The translations under genes were made by a program, and so were the position numbers. From assembly GCF_000723165.1 (NCBI RefSeq), contig NZ_HG322949.1, positions 3,870,299 through 3,934,298 on the forward strand: a stretch of DNA of 64,000 nucleotides. Direction: 5' to 3'. Of the stretch, positions 7,668 through 15,110 are shown in pieces. Each line of letters begins with the position of its first letter. Position 1 is the first letter of the stretch. Below the pieces are notes generated by a model. That model was not told where the DNA came from. It made no database searches and worked only from the letters and a program-made list of their open reading frames with translations. Source of the stretch: Janthinobacterium agaricidamnosum NBRC 102515 = DSM 9628 (GTDB taxonomy: Bacteria; Pseudomonadota; Gammaproteobacteria; Burkholderiales; Burkholderiaceae_D).

Positions 7668-9509
7668 ATGCCACTGCCAAAAATACCTAGCAAGCCAGCC
7701 ACTATCCTGCTGGCACAAGATTACCCGACCGCGGCCAGCCCGCGCCCAGCAGTAGCAGCGACAGCCGTACCCGCAGTCCCGAAAACCGCCGCGGCGCCGA
7801 AAAAGGCCGCGGCCATCAAGGCCGTCCCGACCCCGGTCGAAGCGGTCGCAACCGTCGCGGCAACGCCAGCCAAGCCGGTGCGCAACGCCGCCACCAGGAT
7901 CAAGCAAGTGGCGGCCCTGGTGGTCGCCAAGGCGGCCGAACCAGTAGTCGCCGCAGCGGCGCCTGCGCCGGCAGCCAAGGCCAAGACGCCGGCGCGGGCC
8001 AAGGTCACGCCGATCAAGCAGGCCGAAAAACCGCATCCGGCGAAGCACAAGGCGGTCGAAGTGCAGCTCAAATCGTCGGCCAGCCGCGCCGCCGACCAGA
8101 CCGGCGTCACCAAGCTGTTCGTGCTCGACACCAATGTGCTGATGCACGATCCATCGTCGCTGTTCCGCTTCGAGGAACACGACGTCTACCTGCCGATGAT
8201 GACGCTGGAAGAGCTGGACAACCACAAGAAGGGCATGACCGAAGTGGCGCGCAACGCCCGCCAGGTGTCGCGCACGCTCGATGCGCTGGTCAGCAACACC
8301 GACGACGACGCGATCGAAAAAGGCATCCCGCTGGCCAAGCTGGGCAACAAGGACGCCAAGGGCCGTTTGTTCTTCCAGACCCGCTTGCAAAGCGCCGACT
8401 TGCCGGTCGGTTTGCCAGTCGGCAAGGCCGACAACCAGATCCTGGCCGTGGTGCGCTCGCTGGAGAGCGAACAGGAAGGCCGTCCGGTGGTGCTGGTGTC
8501 GAAAGACATCAATATGCGCATCAAGGCGCGCGCGCTGGGCTTGCCGGCCGAAGACTACTTCAACGACCATGTGCTGGAAGACACCGACTTGCTGTACTCG
8601 GGCATCGTCCAGTTGCCGGACGACTTCTGGAACAAGCACGGCAAGGACATGGAGTCCTGGCAAGAGAACAAGAACGGCGTCAGCTCCACGTTCTACCGCG
8701 TGACCGGCCCGTTCGTGCCATCGATGCTGGTCAACCAGTTCATTTACCTGGAACCGAAAAACGGCGAAGCGCCGTTCTATGGCCAAGTCAAGCAATTGAA
8801 CGGCAAGACCGCCGTGCTGCAAACGCTGCGCGACTTTAGCCACAGCAAGAACAATGTCTGGGGCGTGACCGCGCGCAACCGCGAACAGAATTTCGCGCTG
8901 AACTTGCTGATGAATCCGGAATGCGACTTCGTCACCCTGCTCGGCCAGGCCGGCACCGGCAAGACCCTGCTGGCGCTCGCCGCCGGCCTGGCGCAAGTGC
9001 TGGAAACCAAGCTCTACAACGAAATCATCGTCACCCGCGTGACGGTGCCGGTCGGTGAAGACATCGGTTTCTTGCCGGGTACCGAAGAAGAAAAAATGTC
9101 GCCATGGATGGGCGCGTTCGACGACAACCTGGAAGTGCTGAACAAATCCGATTCGGATGGCGGCGAATGGGGCCGCGCGGCGACGCAAGACCTGATCCGT
9201 TCGCGCATCAAGATCAAATCGCTGAACTTCATGCGCGGCCGCACCTTCGTCAACAAGTTCCTGATCATCGACGAAGCGCAAAACCTGACGCCGAAACAGG
9301 TCAAGACCTTGGTCACGCGCGCCGGTCCAGGCACCAAGATCCTGTGCCTGGGCAACATCGCGCAGATCGACACGCCCTACCTGACCGAAGGTTCGAGCGG
9401 TCTGACCTATGTGGTCGACCGTTTCAAGGGCTGGTCGCACAGCGGTCACGTGACGCTGGCGCGCGGCGAACGTTCGCGCCTGGCCGATCACGCCAGCGAA
9501 GTACTGTAA
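7668..9509 (+). CDS. phoH: PIN-domain/PhoH-family ATPase
   Basis: This is a two-domain protein of the PhoH2/YlaK type: an N-terminal PIN ribonuclease domain (about residues 150-290, first acidic residue D154 in FVLDTNVLMHD) fused to a PhoH P-loop ATPase with Walker A GQAGTGKT at 426-433 and Walker B FLIIDEAQNL. PhoH2 proteins have been described as RNA-unwinding/cleaving enzymes; the physiological substrate here is unknown. Residues 20-140 form an unusual low-complexity leader rich in Ala, Pro, Val and Lys, probably disordered and positively charged. ATG at 7668 was chosen over the upstream TTG (7653) because GAG lies 7 nt ahead. A strong terminator follows. Confidence 0.9.
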   Translation: MPLPKIPSKPATILLAQDYPTAASPRPAVAATAVPAVPKTAAAPKKAAAIKAVPTPVEAVATVAATPAKPVRNAATRIKQVAALVVAKAAEPVVAAAAPAPAAKAKTPARAKVTPIKQAEKPHPAKHKAVEVQLKSSASRAADQTGVTKLFVLDTNVLMHDPSSLFRFEEHDVYLPMMTLEELDNHKKGMTEVARNARQVSRTLDALVSNTDDDAIEKGIPLAKLGNKDAKGRLFFQTRLQSADLPVGLPVGKADNQILAVVRSLESEQEGRPVVLVSKDINMRIKARALGLPAEDYFNDHVLEDTDLLYSGIVQLPDDFWNKHGKDMESWQENKNGVSSTFYRVTGPFVPSMLVNQFIYLEPKNGEAPFYGQVKQLNGKTAVLQTLRDFSHSKNNVWGVTARNREQNFALNLLMNPECDFVTLLGQAGTGKTLLALAAGLAQVLETKLYNEIIVTRVTVPVGEDIGFLPGTEEEKMSPWMGAFDDNLEVLNKSDSDGGEWGRAATQDLIRSRIKIKSLNFMRGRTFVNKFLIIDEAQNLTPKQVKTLVTRAGPGTKILCLGNIAQIDTPYLTEGSSGLTYVVDRFKGWSHSGHVTLARGERSRLADHASEVL

Positions 9510-9547
9510 AAATTTGCGGGCGGCCCAAGCCGCTACTGCAAAGCAAA

Positions 9548-9585
9548 AGCCCCGCCGGCAGACATGCTGGCGGGCTTTTTTTTTT
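9548..9585 (+). terminator. Rho-independent terminator after phoH
   Basis: A GC-rich hairpin (AGCCCCGCCGGCA, loop GACA, TGCTGGCGGGCT, one bulged base) is followed by a run of ten or more T. It begins about 40 nt after the phoH stop. Confidence 0.9.
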
Positions 9586-9605
9586 AAAATATTTATTCGT
9601 ATGGT

Positions 9606-9631
9606 GTAACCAATCTGTACGGCTGAACGAA
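9606..9631 (+). promoter_or_regulatory. Candidate ECF sigma promoter (GTAACC-N16-CGAA) of the nrsF-sigma operon
   Basis: GTAACC at 9606-9611, 16 bases, then CGAA at 9628-9631, about 50 nt before the NrsF-like gene. As I recall, the Caulobacter SigF/NrsF system recognises a GTAACC-N16-CGAA type element. The same element with identical spacing occurs in front of the convergent lipoprotein gene (12200-12225, minus strand), which makes chance unlikely. Autoregulation of the sigma operon is inferred. Confidence 0.7.
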
Positions 9632-9679
9632 TACAAAAAAAGCGCATGTGCGCGCACTTAAGCAACCCCGGGGAATTGA

Positions 9680-10321
9680 ATGAAGACGCATGATCTGGTA
9701 GCGATGCTGGCCAACGGCACTGAGGCTGTGGATCCACGGTTTGTCGAGAAACGCTTCGCTCTGGCGCTGGCCCTGGGCCTGTCCGGGGGCGCTTTCCTGA
9801 TGGTGCTGCTGCTGGGTGTGCGGCATGACCTGATGCAAGTTATCGGTAGCGGCATGTTCTGGCTGAAGGTCTCGTTCCCGGTTGCGGTGATATGCGCCAC
9901 GCTCTCCGTCACCAGCCGGCTGGCCCGGCCCGGGCGCACTGCGGGGGTGGGCTGGATCGCGTTCGGTGTCGTGCTGGCGGCGTTCTGGCTCAGTGGCATT
10001 GCCATCCTGACGGCCGCGCCGCCCGAGCTTCGCTCCAATTTGGCTCTGGGCAAAACCTGGCGCGTGTGCGCCGCCTGCGTGACCTTGCTGTCGATTCCGG
10101 CATTTGGCGCAGTGTTCTGGGCGCTGCGCGGGCTGGCGCCGACACGGGAAAGACAGACCGGAACGTCCGCCGGATTGCTGGCCGGAGCGCAGGGGCTGCT
10201 GGTGTATTGCTTCCATTGCCCCGAGACGGCGCTGCCATTCTGGGCGATCTGGTACACGCTTGGCATGCTGGTGCCGGCGGCCATCGGTGCCGCACTTGGC
10301 AAGGTTCTACTGCGTTGGTAG
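9680..10321 (+). CDS. NrsF-family (DUF1109) membrane anti-sigma factor
   Basis: This is a 213-residue inner membrane protein with about six hydrophobic segments and a short cytoplasmic N-terminus (MKTHDLVAMLANG). DUF1109/NrsF proteins hold SigF-type ECF sigma factors inactive and release them under oxidative or heavy-metal stress; paired membrane cysteines are the proposed sensors. Here CRVCAACV-like cysteines (WRVCAACVTLL) and the family signature YCFHCPETALPFW both show closely spaced Cys pairs. It is preceded by GGGGA at a good distance, overlaps the sigma gene by 7 nt and is driven by a candidate self-recognised promoter. The function as anti-sigma is inferred from family and pairing. Confidence 0.85.
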   Translation: MKTHDLVAMLANGTEAVDPRFVEKRFALALALGLSGGAFLMVLLLGVRHDLMQVIGSGMFWLKVSFPVAVICATLSVTSRLARPGRTAGVGWIAFGVVLAAFWLSGIAILTAAPPELRSNLALGKTWRVCAACVTLLSIPAFGAVFWALRGLAPTRERQTGTSAGLLAGAQGLLVYCFHCPETALPFWAIWYTLGMLVPAAIGAALGKVLLRW

Positions 10322-10878
10322 AGAGCGGAGCGCGCTCCCGCACCGAGGAGCAATTGCACACATGGCTGCTTGCCGGACTCGATGGCGACGCGATGGCCTA
10401 CCGTCGCTTCCTCGACGAGCTCAGCAAGCGCCTGCGCCCTTTTTTGCGCAAGCGCCTTTTTCATTCGCCGGACCATATCGAGGATATTGTCCAGGAGATC
10501 CTGCTGGCGGTGCACAATGCACGTTCCACTTACCGCAGTGATCAGCCGCTGACCTCCTGGATTTATGCGATCGCGCGCTACAAGCTGGTGGACTTTCTCC
10601 GTTCCAACATGCGTCAAGATGCGCTGAACGATCCGCTGGACGACACGGAAGACCTGTTTGAGGAATCGTCGGAGCAAGTGAGCGATGCCCGCCGTGATGT
10701 CGCCACCTTGCTTCAGCATCTGCCTGACCGCCAGCGCCTGCCCATCCAGCTGGTCAAGCTGGAGGAACTTTCCATTGCAGAGGCTGCCAGCAAAACGGGG
10801 TTCTCGGAATCCGCGGTCAAGGTAGGCATACACCGCGGCCTGAAAGCGCTCGCGGCCCTCATACGCCATCACGCGTAA
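10315..10878 (+). CDS. ECF RNA polymerase sigma factor (SigF-like)
   Basis: This is a sigma-70 family ECF regulator of about 187 residues. Region 2 runs through HIEDIVQEILLAVHNARS and PLTSWIYAIARYKLVDFLR. Region 4 is the helix-turn-helix ELSIAEAASKTGFSESAVKVGIHRGLKAL. The start is uncertain because there is no ATG: TTG at 10315 overlaps the anti-sigma stop by 7 nt and gives the expected N-terminus ahead of EEQLHTWLLAGLDGDAMAYRRF. An upstream extension would run inside the anti-sigma gene and is rejected. Target promoters are probably the GTAACC-N16-CGAA elements at 9606 and 12225. Confidence 0.88.
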   Translation: MVESGARSRTEEQLHTWLLAGLDGDAMAYRRFLDELSKRLRPFLRKRLFHSPDHIEDIVQEILLAVHNARSTYRSDQPLTSWIYAIARYKLVDFLRSNMRQDALNDPLDDTEDLFEESSEQVSDARRDVATLLQHLPDRQRLPIQLVKLEELSIAEAASKTGFSESAVKVGIHRGLKALAALIRHHA

Positions 10879-10879
10879 G

Positions 10880-10905
10880 CACCGTACCATGCAGCCGGTA
10901 CGGTG
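10880..10905. terminator. Dyad between convergent sigma and lipoprotein genes
   Basis: A perfect 9-bp stem CACCGTACC / GGTACGGTG with an 8-nt loop lies between two convergent stops. There is no T-run on either side, so it may be a weak bidirectional terminator or transcript-end stabiliser. Confidence 0.4.
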
Positions 10906-10922
10906 ATCCTAAGGTCATCTAT

Positions 10923-12101
10923 TTAGATGCCGGCCAGGCCTTGCAGGCTGATGCCGGACTTGCTGCCCACGGTCTGCTCGCCGCGCCGCGTCAGTGCGCC
11001 ATCGCTACCGATGGCGTAGACGACGATCTTGTCGTTGCCGGCGAAATCCTGATACAGGAACTTGCCATCAGGACTGACCCAGGCGTCGGCCGCGAAGCTG
11101 GATCCGCCAGCCTTGAGCGCAGGTTCGGTGGCGGCGGCGGCGTTGACCAGCGTCAGGCGGCCGCCAGCATCAAGCGAGAACTGGGACACGGCGCCGCTGC
11201 CGTTGCTGACGTAGGCAAAATGGTTGTCTGGCGTGATGGCGATCCAGCACGGCGCTTTCTGGCCAGTGACCGTGACGGGGGCGCTCAATGAGGTAAAGGC
11301 GCCGCCAGGCGCAAAGCTGTAGGCACTCGCCGTGGTGCCGGCTGCGTCGGCCGTCAGATACACGTTCGCCAGCGCGCCGTGGCCGAAGACGCCGCCAAAT
11401 GGTCCGGCGCCAACCGTGGCCGAGTTGACCGGCTTGCCCAGCGTGCCATCGGCATTGATCGGGAAAGCCAGCAGCGTATTGCCCGGCGTGACCGGCGACA
11501 GGGAGCTCAGGAAACCGTTGACGACCACGAATTTATGGTCCGGACTGATCGACACTTCGGTAGGCAATGCATCCTGCTGCAGCACCGCATATTGGCCCAG
11601 CTGCGTCAGCTTGCCGTCGGCGCCGACGCGGTAAGCGCCGAGCTCGTTAGCGCCCTGCTGATGGGTCACGTACAAGATCCCGTTGTTCCAGGCCAGCGAA
11701 GTGGGCCGGATGCCGCCGGTGGACGACACGCCCAGCAGCGTCAGGCCGCTTGGCGGCGTAATCGTGAAGACGCTGACGGTATTGTCGCCCGCATTGGCGA
11801 CGAACAGCTGTTTGCCATCGTCGGAAACAACCACGCTGTGATTGCTGGTCAGCGCATCGGGCGCCACCGTATTTCCCATGAAATAGTTAACACCATTAGT
11901 ACCTTTGCCGCCAGTCTTGACCGGCGCCATCGCGGTCAGCGTGCCATCCGTGTTGCGCAAATATTGGACCACCAGATTGTCGCTGTCATTGGTCTGTGCA
12001 AACAACTGCGCGGCGATAGGCGGCGATTGGTTGTCGCTACCACCACCGCAGGCCGCCAACAAGGTCGCTACCGCACTCGCTATTAAAAAATTCTTGATCA
12101 T
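10923..12101 (-). CDS. Beta-propeller (lactonase/YVTN-like) lipoprotein, probable ECF sigma target
   Basis: This 392-residue protein has a lipoprotein signal peptide with lipobox LLAAC (Cys at about 18) followed by a Gly/Ser linker, then a seven-bladed propeller typical of the Pgl-lactonase/YncE group, with repeated elements such as VVSDDGKQLFVANAGDNTVSVFTI, shortened here, and WIAITPDNHFAYVSNGSGAVSQF. The real activity is unknown; most lipoprotein members are not shown to be lactonases. It is convergent with the sigma operon and has a GTAACC-N16-CGAA promoter about 100 nt upstream. It is therefore probably induced together with the sigma factor under envelope or oxidative stress (inference). 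Confidence 0.8.
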   Translation of the reverse strand: MIKNFLIASAVATLLAACGGGSDNQSPPIAAQLFAQTNDSDNLVVQYLRNTDGTLTAMAPVKTGGKGTNGVNYFMGNTVAPDALTSNHSVVVSDDGKQLFVANAGDNTVSVFTITPPSGLTLLGVSSTGGIRPTSLAWNNGILYVTHQQGANELGAYRVGADGKLTQLGQYAVLQQDALPTEVSISPDHKFVVVNGFLSSLSPVTPGNTLLAFPINADGTLGKPVNSATVGAGPFGGVFGHGALANVYLTADAAGTTASAYSFAPGGAFTSLSAPVTVTGQKAPCWIAITPDNHFAYVSNGSGAVSQFSLDAGGRLTLVNAAAATEPALKAGGSSFAADAWVSPDGKFLYQDFAGNDKIVVYAIGSDGALTRRGEQTVGSKSGISLQGLAGI

Positions 12102-12110
12102 TCAATGCTC

Positions 12111-12245
12111 CACAAAGTTTCGTCTGACGCGGTCGGGATCGACCACCTCGCTGTGAATCCATCGGCCGGGTGCTAGCGCCGTGAGGTTCTGCAAGATACT
12201 TCGCTCACTGGCGCTATTTGGTTACAAGCAGACGAAACTTTTGTG
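12111..12245. repeat. 135-bp element with terminal inverted repeats around the lipoprotein promoter
   Basis: CACAAAGTTTCGTCTG at 12111-12126 is mirrored by CAGACGAAACTTTTGTG at 12229-12245, a 16-bp inverted match with one indel. The interior of about 100 bp contains the candidate sigma promoter. No target-site duplication is evident. It could be a MITE-like remnant, a paired operator or a coincidental dyad. Confidence 0.4.
12200..12225 (-). promoter_or_regulatory. Candidate ECF sigma promoter (GTAACC-N16-CGAA) of the lipoprotein gene
   Basis: On the minus strand GTAACC lies at 12225-12220 and CGAA at 12203-12200 with exactly 16 bases between, identical in layout to the element before the nrsF-sigma operon. 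The predicted leader is about 90 nt. Confidence 0.68.
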
Positions 12246-12310
12246 ATCACGTTGAGGAATGAGGGCAACGCTGCGCAGACGTACATAACGCACTCATCCT
12301 CTCAAATGTA

Positions 12311-13786
12311 TTACCAGCCGCCGCCCAGCGCACGGAAAGCCGCCACCGCCGCGCGCGCCTGGTCGGCGTTGATACGCACCAGCTGGTCGCGGGCGGCCAG
12401 CAATTGCCGGTCTTCCTGCAATACTTCGTACAAGCTGGTGGCGCCGCCCAGATACGCTTGTTGCGCGGCGTCGCGGGCGCGCTGTTCGGCCGTCACTTGC
12501 CGGTGTACCTCGGCATGTTCGGCTTCCAGCTGGGTCAGCCTGACGATGGCGTTTTCCACGTCTTCGGTGGCGCGCAACATCGACTTGCGGTACAGCGCCA
12601 GCGCTTCGGCATGGGCGCCCTTGGCGCGCGCCACTTCGGCGTCGACCTTGCCGAAATCGAACAGGCGCCAGCGCAAGCCGGCTACCGCTTGCGGCTGCAG
12701 CGACGCCGCCGATACAAAGCCGGCGCTGCCCAGGCTGGAAAATCCCAGCAATGCCGACAGCGACAGGGTTGGATAATATTCGGCGCTGGCCACGCCGATC
12801 AGGGCGTTCGACGCGGCCAGGCGGCGCTCGGCGGCGATCACATCGGGACGGCGGCGCAGCAGGCCGGCCGGGCCTTGCGAACTGACAATCGCCGGCGCCA
12901 GCGCCAGCGTCTCCGTCTCGGTCTGCGCCAGTTCCGCCGCATAGGTGCCGGGCTGGGCACCCATCAGCACATCCAGCCGGTTCAACTGGATATCGCGTTC
13001 GCCCAGCAATGGCGGGATGGTCGCCTTCGCCTGCGCCAGCAGCGCCTCGGCCTGCGCCGTTTCGCGCTCGGCCGACAAGCCGTCTGTCTGGCGCAAACGC
13101 ACCAGTTCCAGCAAGCGCTGGCTGGTGCCGACTTGCTCTTGCGCGGTGGCGATCCGGCGTTGCGCGCCGCGCACGCGGAAATAAGCATCGGCCGCCTCGG
13201 CGGCGACCGAGATGCGCACGCCCAACCGGTCGGCCTCGGCCGCCTGCGCTTCGGCGCTGGCGTTTTCGGCGCCGCGCTGCAAGCCGCCGGCCAGGTCCAG
13301 CTCCCAACTGGCGCCGACACCGGCGTCGTAGATCGATTGATTGCGGTAATAACCCGGCAAGTTACTGCCGATCACGCCGATCGGACCTTGCAACGACTGG
13401 TTCTGGCGCACCACGCTGGCGCTGACTGCACCGGACGGCAATTGTTGCGCGCCGGCCTGGCGCGCCGCAGCGCGCGCCTGCTCGACCCGCGCCAGGGCGG
13501 CGTCCAGGTCCAGGTTCTGGGCCAGCACACGGCCGATGATGCGGGTCAGCGCGGCATCGTTAAAACCGCTCCACCAGCTATCGAGCGCCGGCGCGGCACC
13601 GGTCTGGCGCGCATTGTGCGCCTCCAGCGCCGCCTGGCCGCGGTAGGCGGCTGGCATGGCCGAGTCCGGCGCGCGGTAATCCGGTCCCGCCACGCAGCCG
13701 GCCAGGAGCATGGCCGCCGTCAGCGCCGCCAGACGGCCACTACCCAGGCGCAGGCTGAGCGGCCGCGTTTCGATTTGATACTTCAT
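12311..13786 (-). CDS. Outer membrane efflux lipoprotein (OprM/NodT family)
   Basis: This is the outer-membrane channel of a tripartite efflux pump, 491 residues, with lipobox LLAGC (C31) and two OEP domains in coiled-coil/beta-barrel repeats (about 60-270 and 275-490). Signature segments include SWWSGFNDAALTRII and RRPDVIAAERRLAASNALIGVASAEYYPTLSL, shortened in use. The ATG at 13786 was chosen because GGAG lies 9 nt upstream and the signal peptide follows directly; the frame stays open farther upstream but without signal-like sequence. It is divergent from the emrA/emrB-like pair and shares the operator region at 13833-13869. Confidence 0.9.
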   Translation of the reverse strand: MKYQIETRPLSLRLGSGRLAALTAAMLLAGCVAGPDYRAPDSAMPAAYRGQAALEAHNARQTGAAPALDSWWSGFNDAALTRIIGRVLAQNLDLDAALARVEQARAAARQAGAQQLPSGAVSASVVRQNQSLQGPIGVIGSNLPGYYRNQSIYDAGVGASWELDLAGGLQRGAENASAEAQAAEADRLGVRISVAAEAADAYFRVRGAQRRIATAQEQVGTSQRLLELVRLRQTDGLSAERETAQAEALLAQAKATIPPLLGERDIQLNRLDVLMGAQPGTYAAELAQTETETLALAPAIVSSQGPAGLLRRRPDVIAAERRLAASNALIGVASAEYYPTLSLSALLGFSSLGSAGFVSAASLQPQAVAGLRWRLFDFGKVDAEVARAKGAHAEALALYRKSMLRATEDVENAIVRLTQLEAEHAEVHRQVTAEQRARDAAQQAYLGGATSLYEVLQEDRQLLAARDQLVRINADQARAAVAAFRALGGGW

Positions 13787-13832
13787 CTGTTCACTCCTTT
13801 GAAGGCGCGCTGATTGACGCCGGAAATTCAAT

Positions 13833-13869
13833 ACTTGCAAAATGCAAGTGACAAGTATATAGTTACTTG
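13833..13869. promoter_or_regulatory. Efflux promoter overlapped by two dyads: candidate HxlR operator
   Basis: On the plus strand TTGCAA (13835-13840), 17 bases, TATAGT (13858-13863) form a near-consensus promoter for the emrA-like gene. Dyad 1 is ACTTGCA-AAA-TGCAAGT (13833-13849) over the -35. Dyad 2 is CAAGTA-TATAGT-TACTTG (13852-13869) over the -10. Both use the half-site TGCAAGT/ACTTG. A repressor bound here would block the promoter for the divergent efflux genes. The HxlR-family gene at 16805 is the obvious candidate (inference). Confidence 0.7.
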
Positions 13870-13976
13870 CACAGTGAAAGCAACATGAAATTAACCAGCG
13901 AAAAATCCTCGTCCCCCTCCGTGGTGGCCGTAGTACGAAGACTTTTCCACCGATTGGCATCAACAAGGAAACCCTC

Positions 13977-15110
13977 ATGACAAGCACCACCGTGGCCGGA
14001 CAAGTCCAGGCCATTCCCCTGCCGACCGCCAGCAGCACGGCGCCGGCGCCGCACAACAAGAAACGCCGCGTGCTGCTGCCGCTGGCCATCGTGGTTGCCA
14101 TCGGGGCAATCTGGTATGGCGCGCACTGGTGGAACCAGGGCCGTTTTCTTGAGGAAACGGACGATGCCTATGTCGGCGGTGACATCACCGTCATCACGGC
14201 CAAGGTGCCCGGTTACATCCAGCAAGTGCTGGTCAGCGATAACCAGGTGGTGCACGCCGGCGACGTGCTGGCCAGGCTGGACGACCGCGATTACCGCGCG
14301 GCGCTGGACTATGCCGACGGCGCGGTGGCCGCCGCGCAAGCGTTGCTGGCCAACCTGGAAGCGAGCCGCGCGCTGCAACAGGCGGTGATCGCCCAGGCCC
14401 GCGCCGGGGTCGGCGCCAGCCGCGCCGAAACCAGCCGCGCGCGCGACGACCAGCTGCGTTATCAAAACCTGGCGGCCAAGGCGGCGGTATCGCTGCAAAG
14501 TTCGCAAAAGGCCGATGCCGAATATAAACAGGCGCTGGCCGGCGACCAGAAAACCCAGGCCCAATTGCTGGCGGCCGAACGCGAACTGGACGTGATCGGC
14601 ACCCGCAAGCAGCAAGCCGAAGCGGCTCTGGCGCAAGCCGTGGCCGGGCGCGACACGGCGCGCCTGAACCTCGACTACACGGTGCTGCGGGCGCCGATAG
14701 ACGGCAGCATCGGCAACCGCCGCGCGCGCAACGGCGCCTACGCGTCGGCCGGCAGCCAGTTGCTGTCGCTGGTGCCGGCGCGCGGCTTGTGGGTCGACGC
14801 CAATTTCAAGGAAAGCCAGCTGGCCGGCATGCGGCCGGGCCAGCCGGTGCGCATCAGCGCCGACGTGCTGCCGGGACATGTGTTCCACGGCACGCTGGCC
14901 AGCCTGGCGCCGGCCACCGGCGCCCAGTTCAGCGTCTTGCCGCCAGAAAATGCGACCGGCAACTTCACCAAGATCGTCCAGCGCGTGCCGGTGCGCATCG
15001 CGCTCGACGCCAGGGATGCGACGCTCGGCACCTTGCGTCCGGGCCTGTCCGTGAATGCTGAAATCGACGTGCGTCCGGCCGCGGCAAGCACCGCGGCGGT
15101 GCCAAAATGA
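13977..15110 (+). CDS. EmrA/HlyD-family efflux membrane fusion protein
   Basis: This is the periplasmic adaptor of the efflux pump: 377 residues with one N-terminal membrane anchor (RVLLPLAIVVAIGAIWYGA). A split biotinyl-lipoyl domain lies around TDDAYVGGDITVITAKVPGY and VLRAPIDGSIGNRRARNGAYAS, and a long alpha-helical hairpin between them (about 105-210) is rich in Ala, Gln and Glu. The C-terminal beta-barrel domain ends in PGLSVNAEIDV. It overlaps the MFS gene by 4 nt (ATGA), so the two are translationally coupled. Expression is likely controlled from the double dyad about 110 nt upstream. Confidence 0.92.
   Translation: MTSTTVAGQVQAIPLPTASSTAPAPHNKKRRVLLPLAIVVAIGAIWYGAHWWNQGRFLEETDDAYVGGDITVITAKVPGYIQQVLVSDNQVVHAGDVLARLDDRDYRAALDYADGAVAAAQALLANLEASRALQQAVIAQARAGVGASRAETSRARDDQLRYQNLAAKAAVSLQSSQKADAEYKQALAGDQKTQAQLLAAERELDVIGTRKQQAEAALAQAVAGRDTARLNLDYTVLRAPIDGSIGNRRARNGAYASAGSQLLSLVPARGLWVDANFKESQLAGMRPGQPVRISADVLPGHVFHGTLASLAPATGAQFSVLPPENATGNFTKIVQRVPVRIALDARDATLGTLRPGLSVNAEIDVRPAAASTAAVPK

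Noticed and set aside
7605..9737. 710-codon open frame on the minus strand
   Set aside because: It is the shadow of the PIN-PhoH gene; Arg/His/Gln-rich translation without domains and it crosses the phoH terminator.
9892..10314. N-terminal extension of the ECF sigma factor by 141 codons
   Set aside because: It lies wholly inside the anti-sigma gene in another frame and is unlike any sigma factor; the sigma fold begins after 10315.
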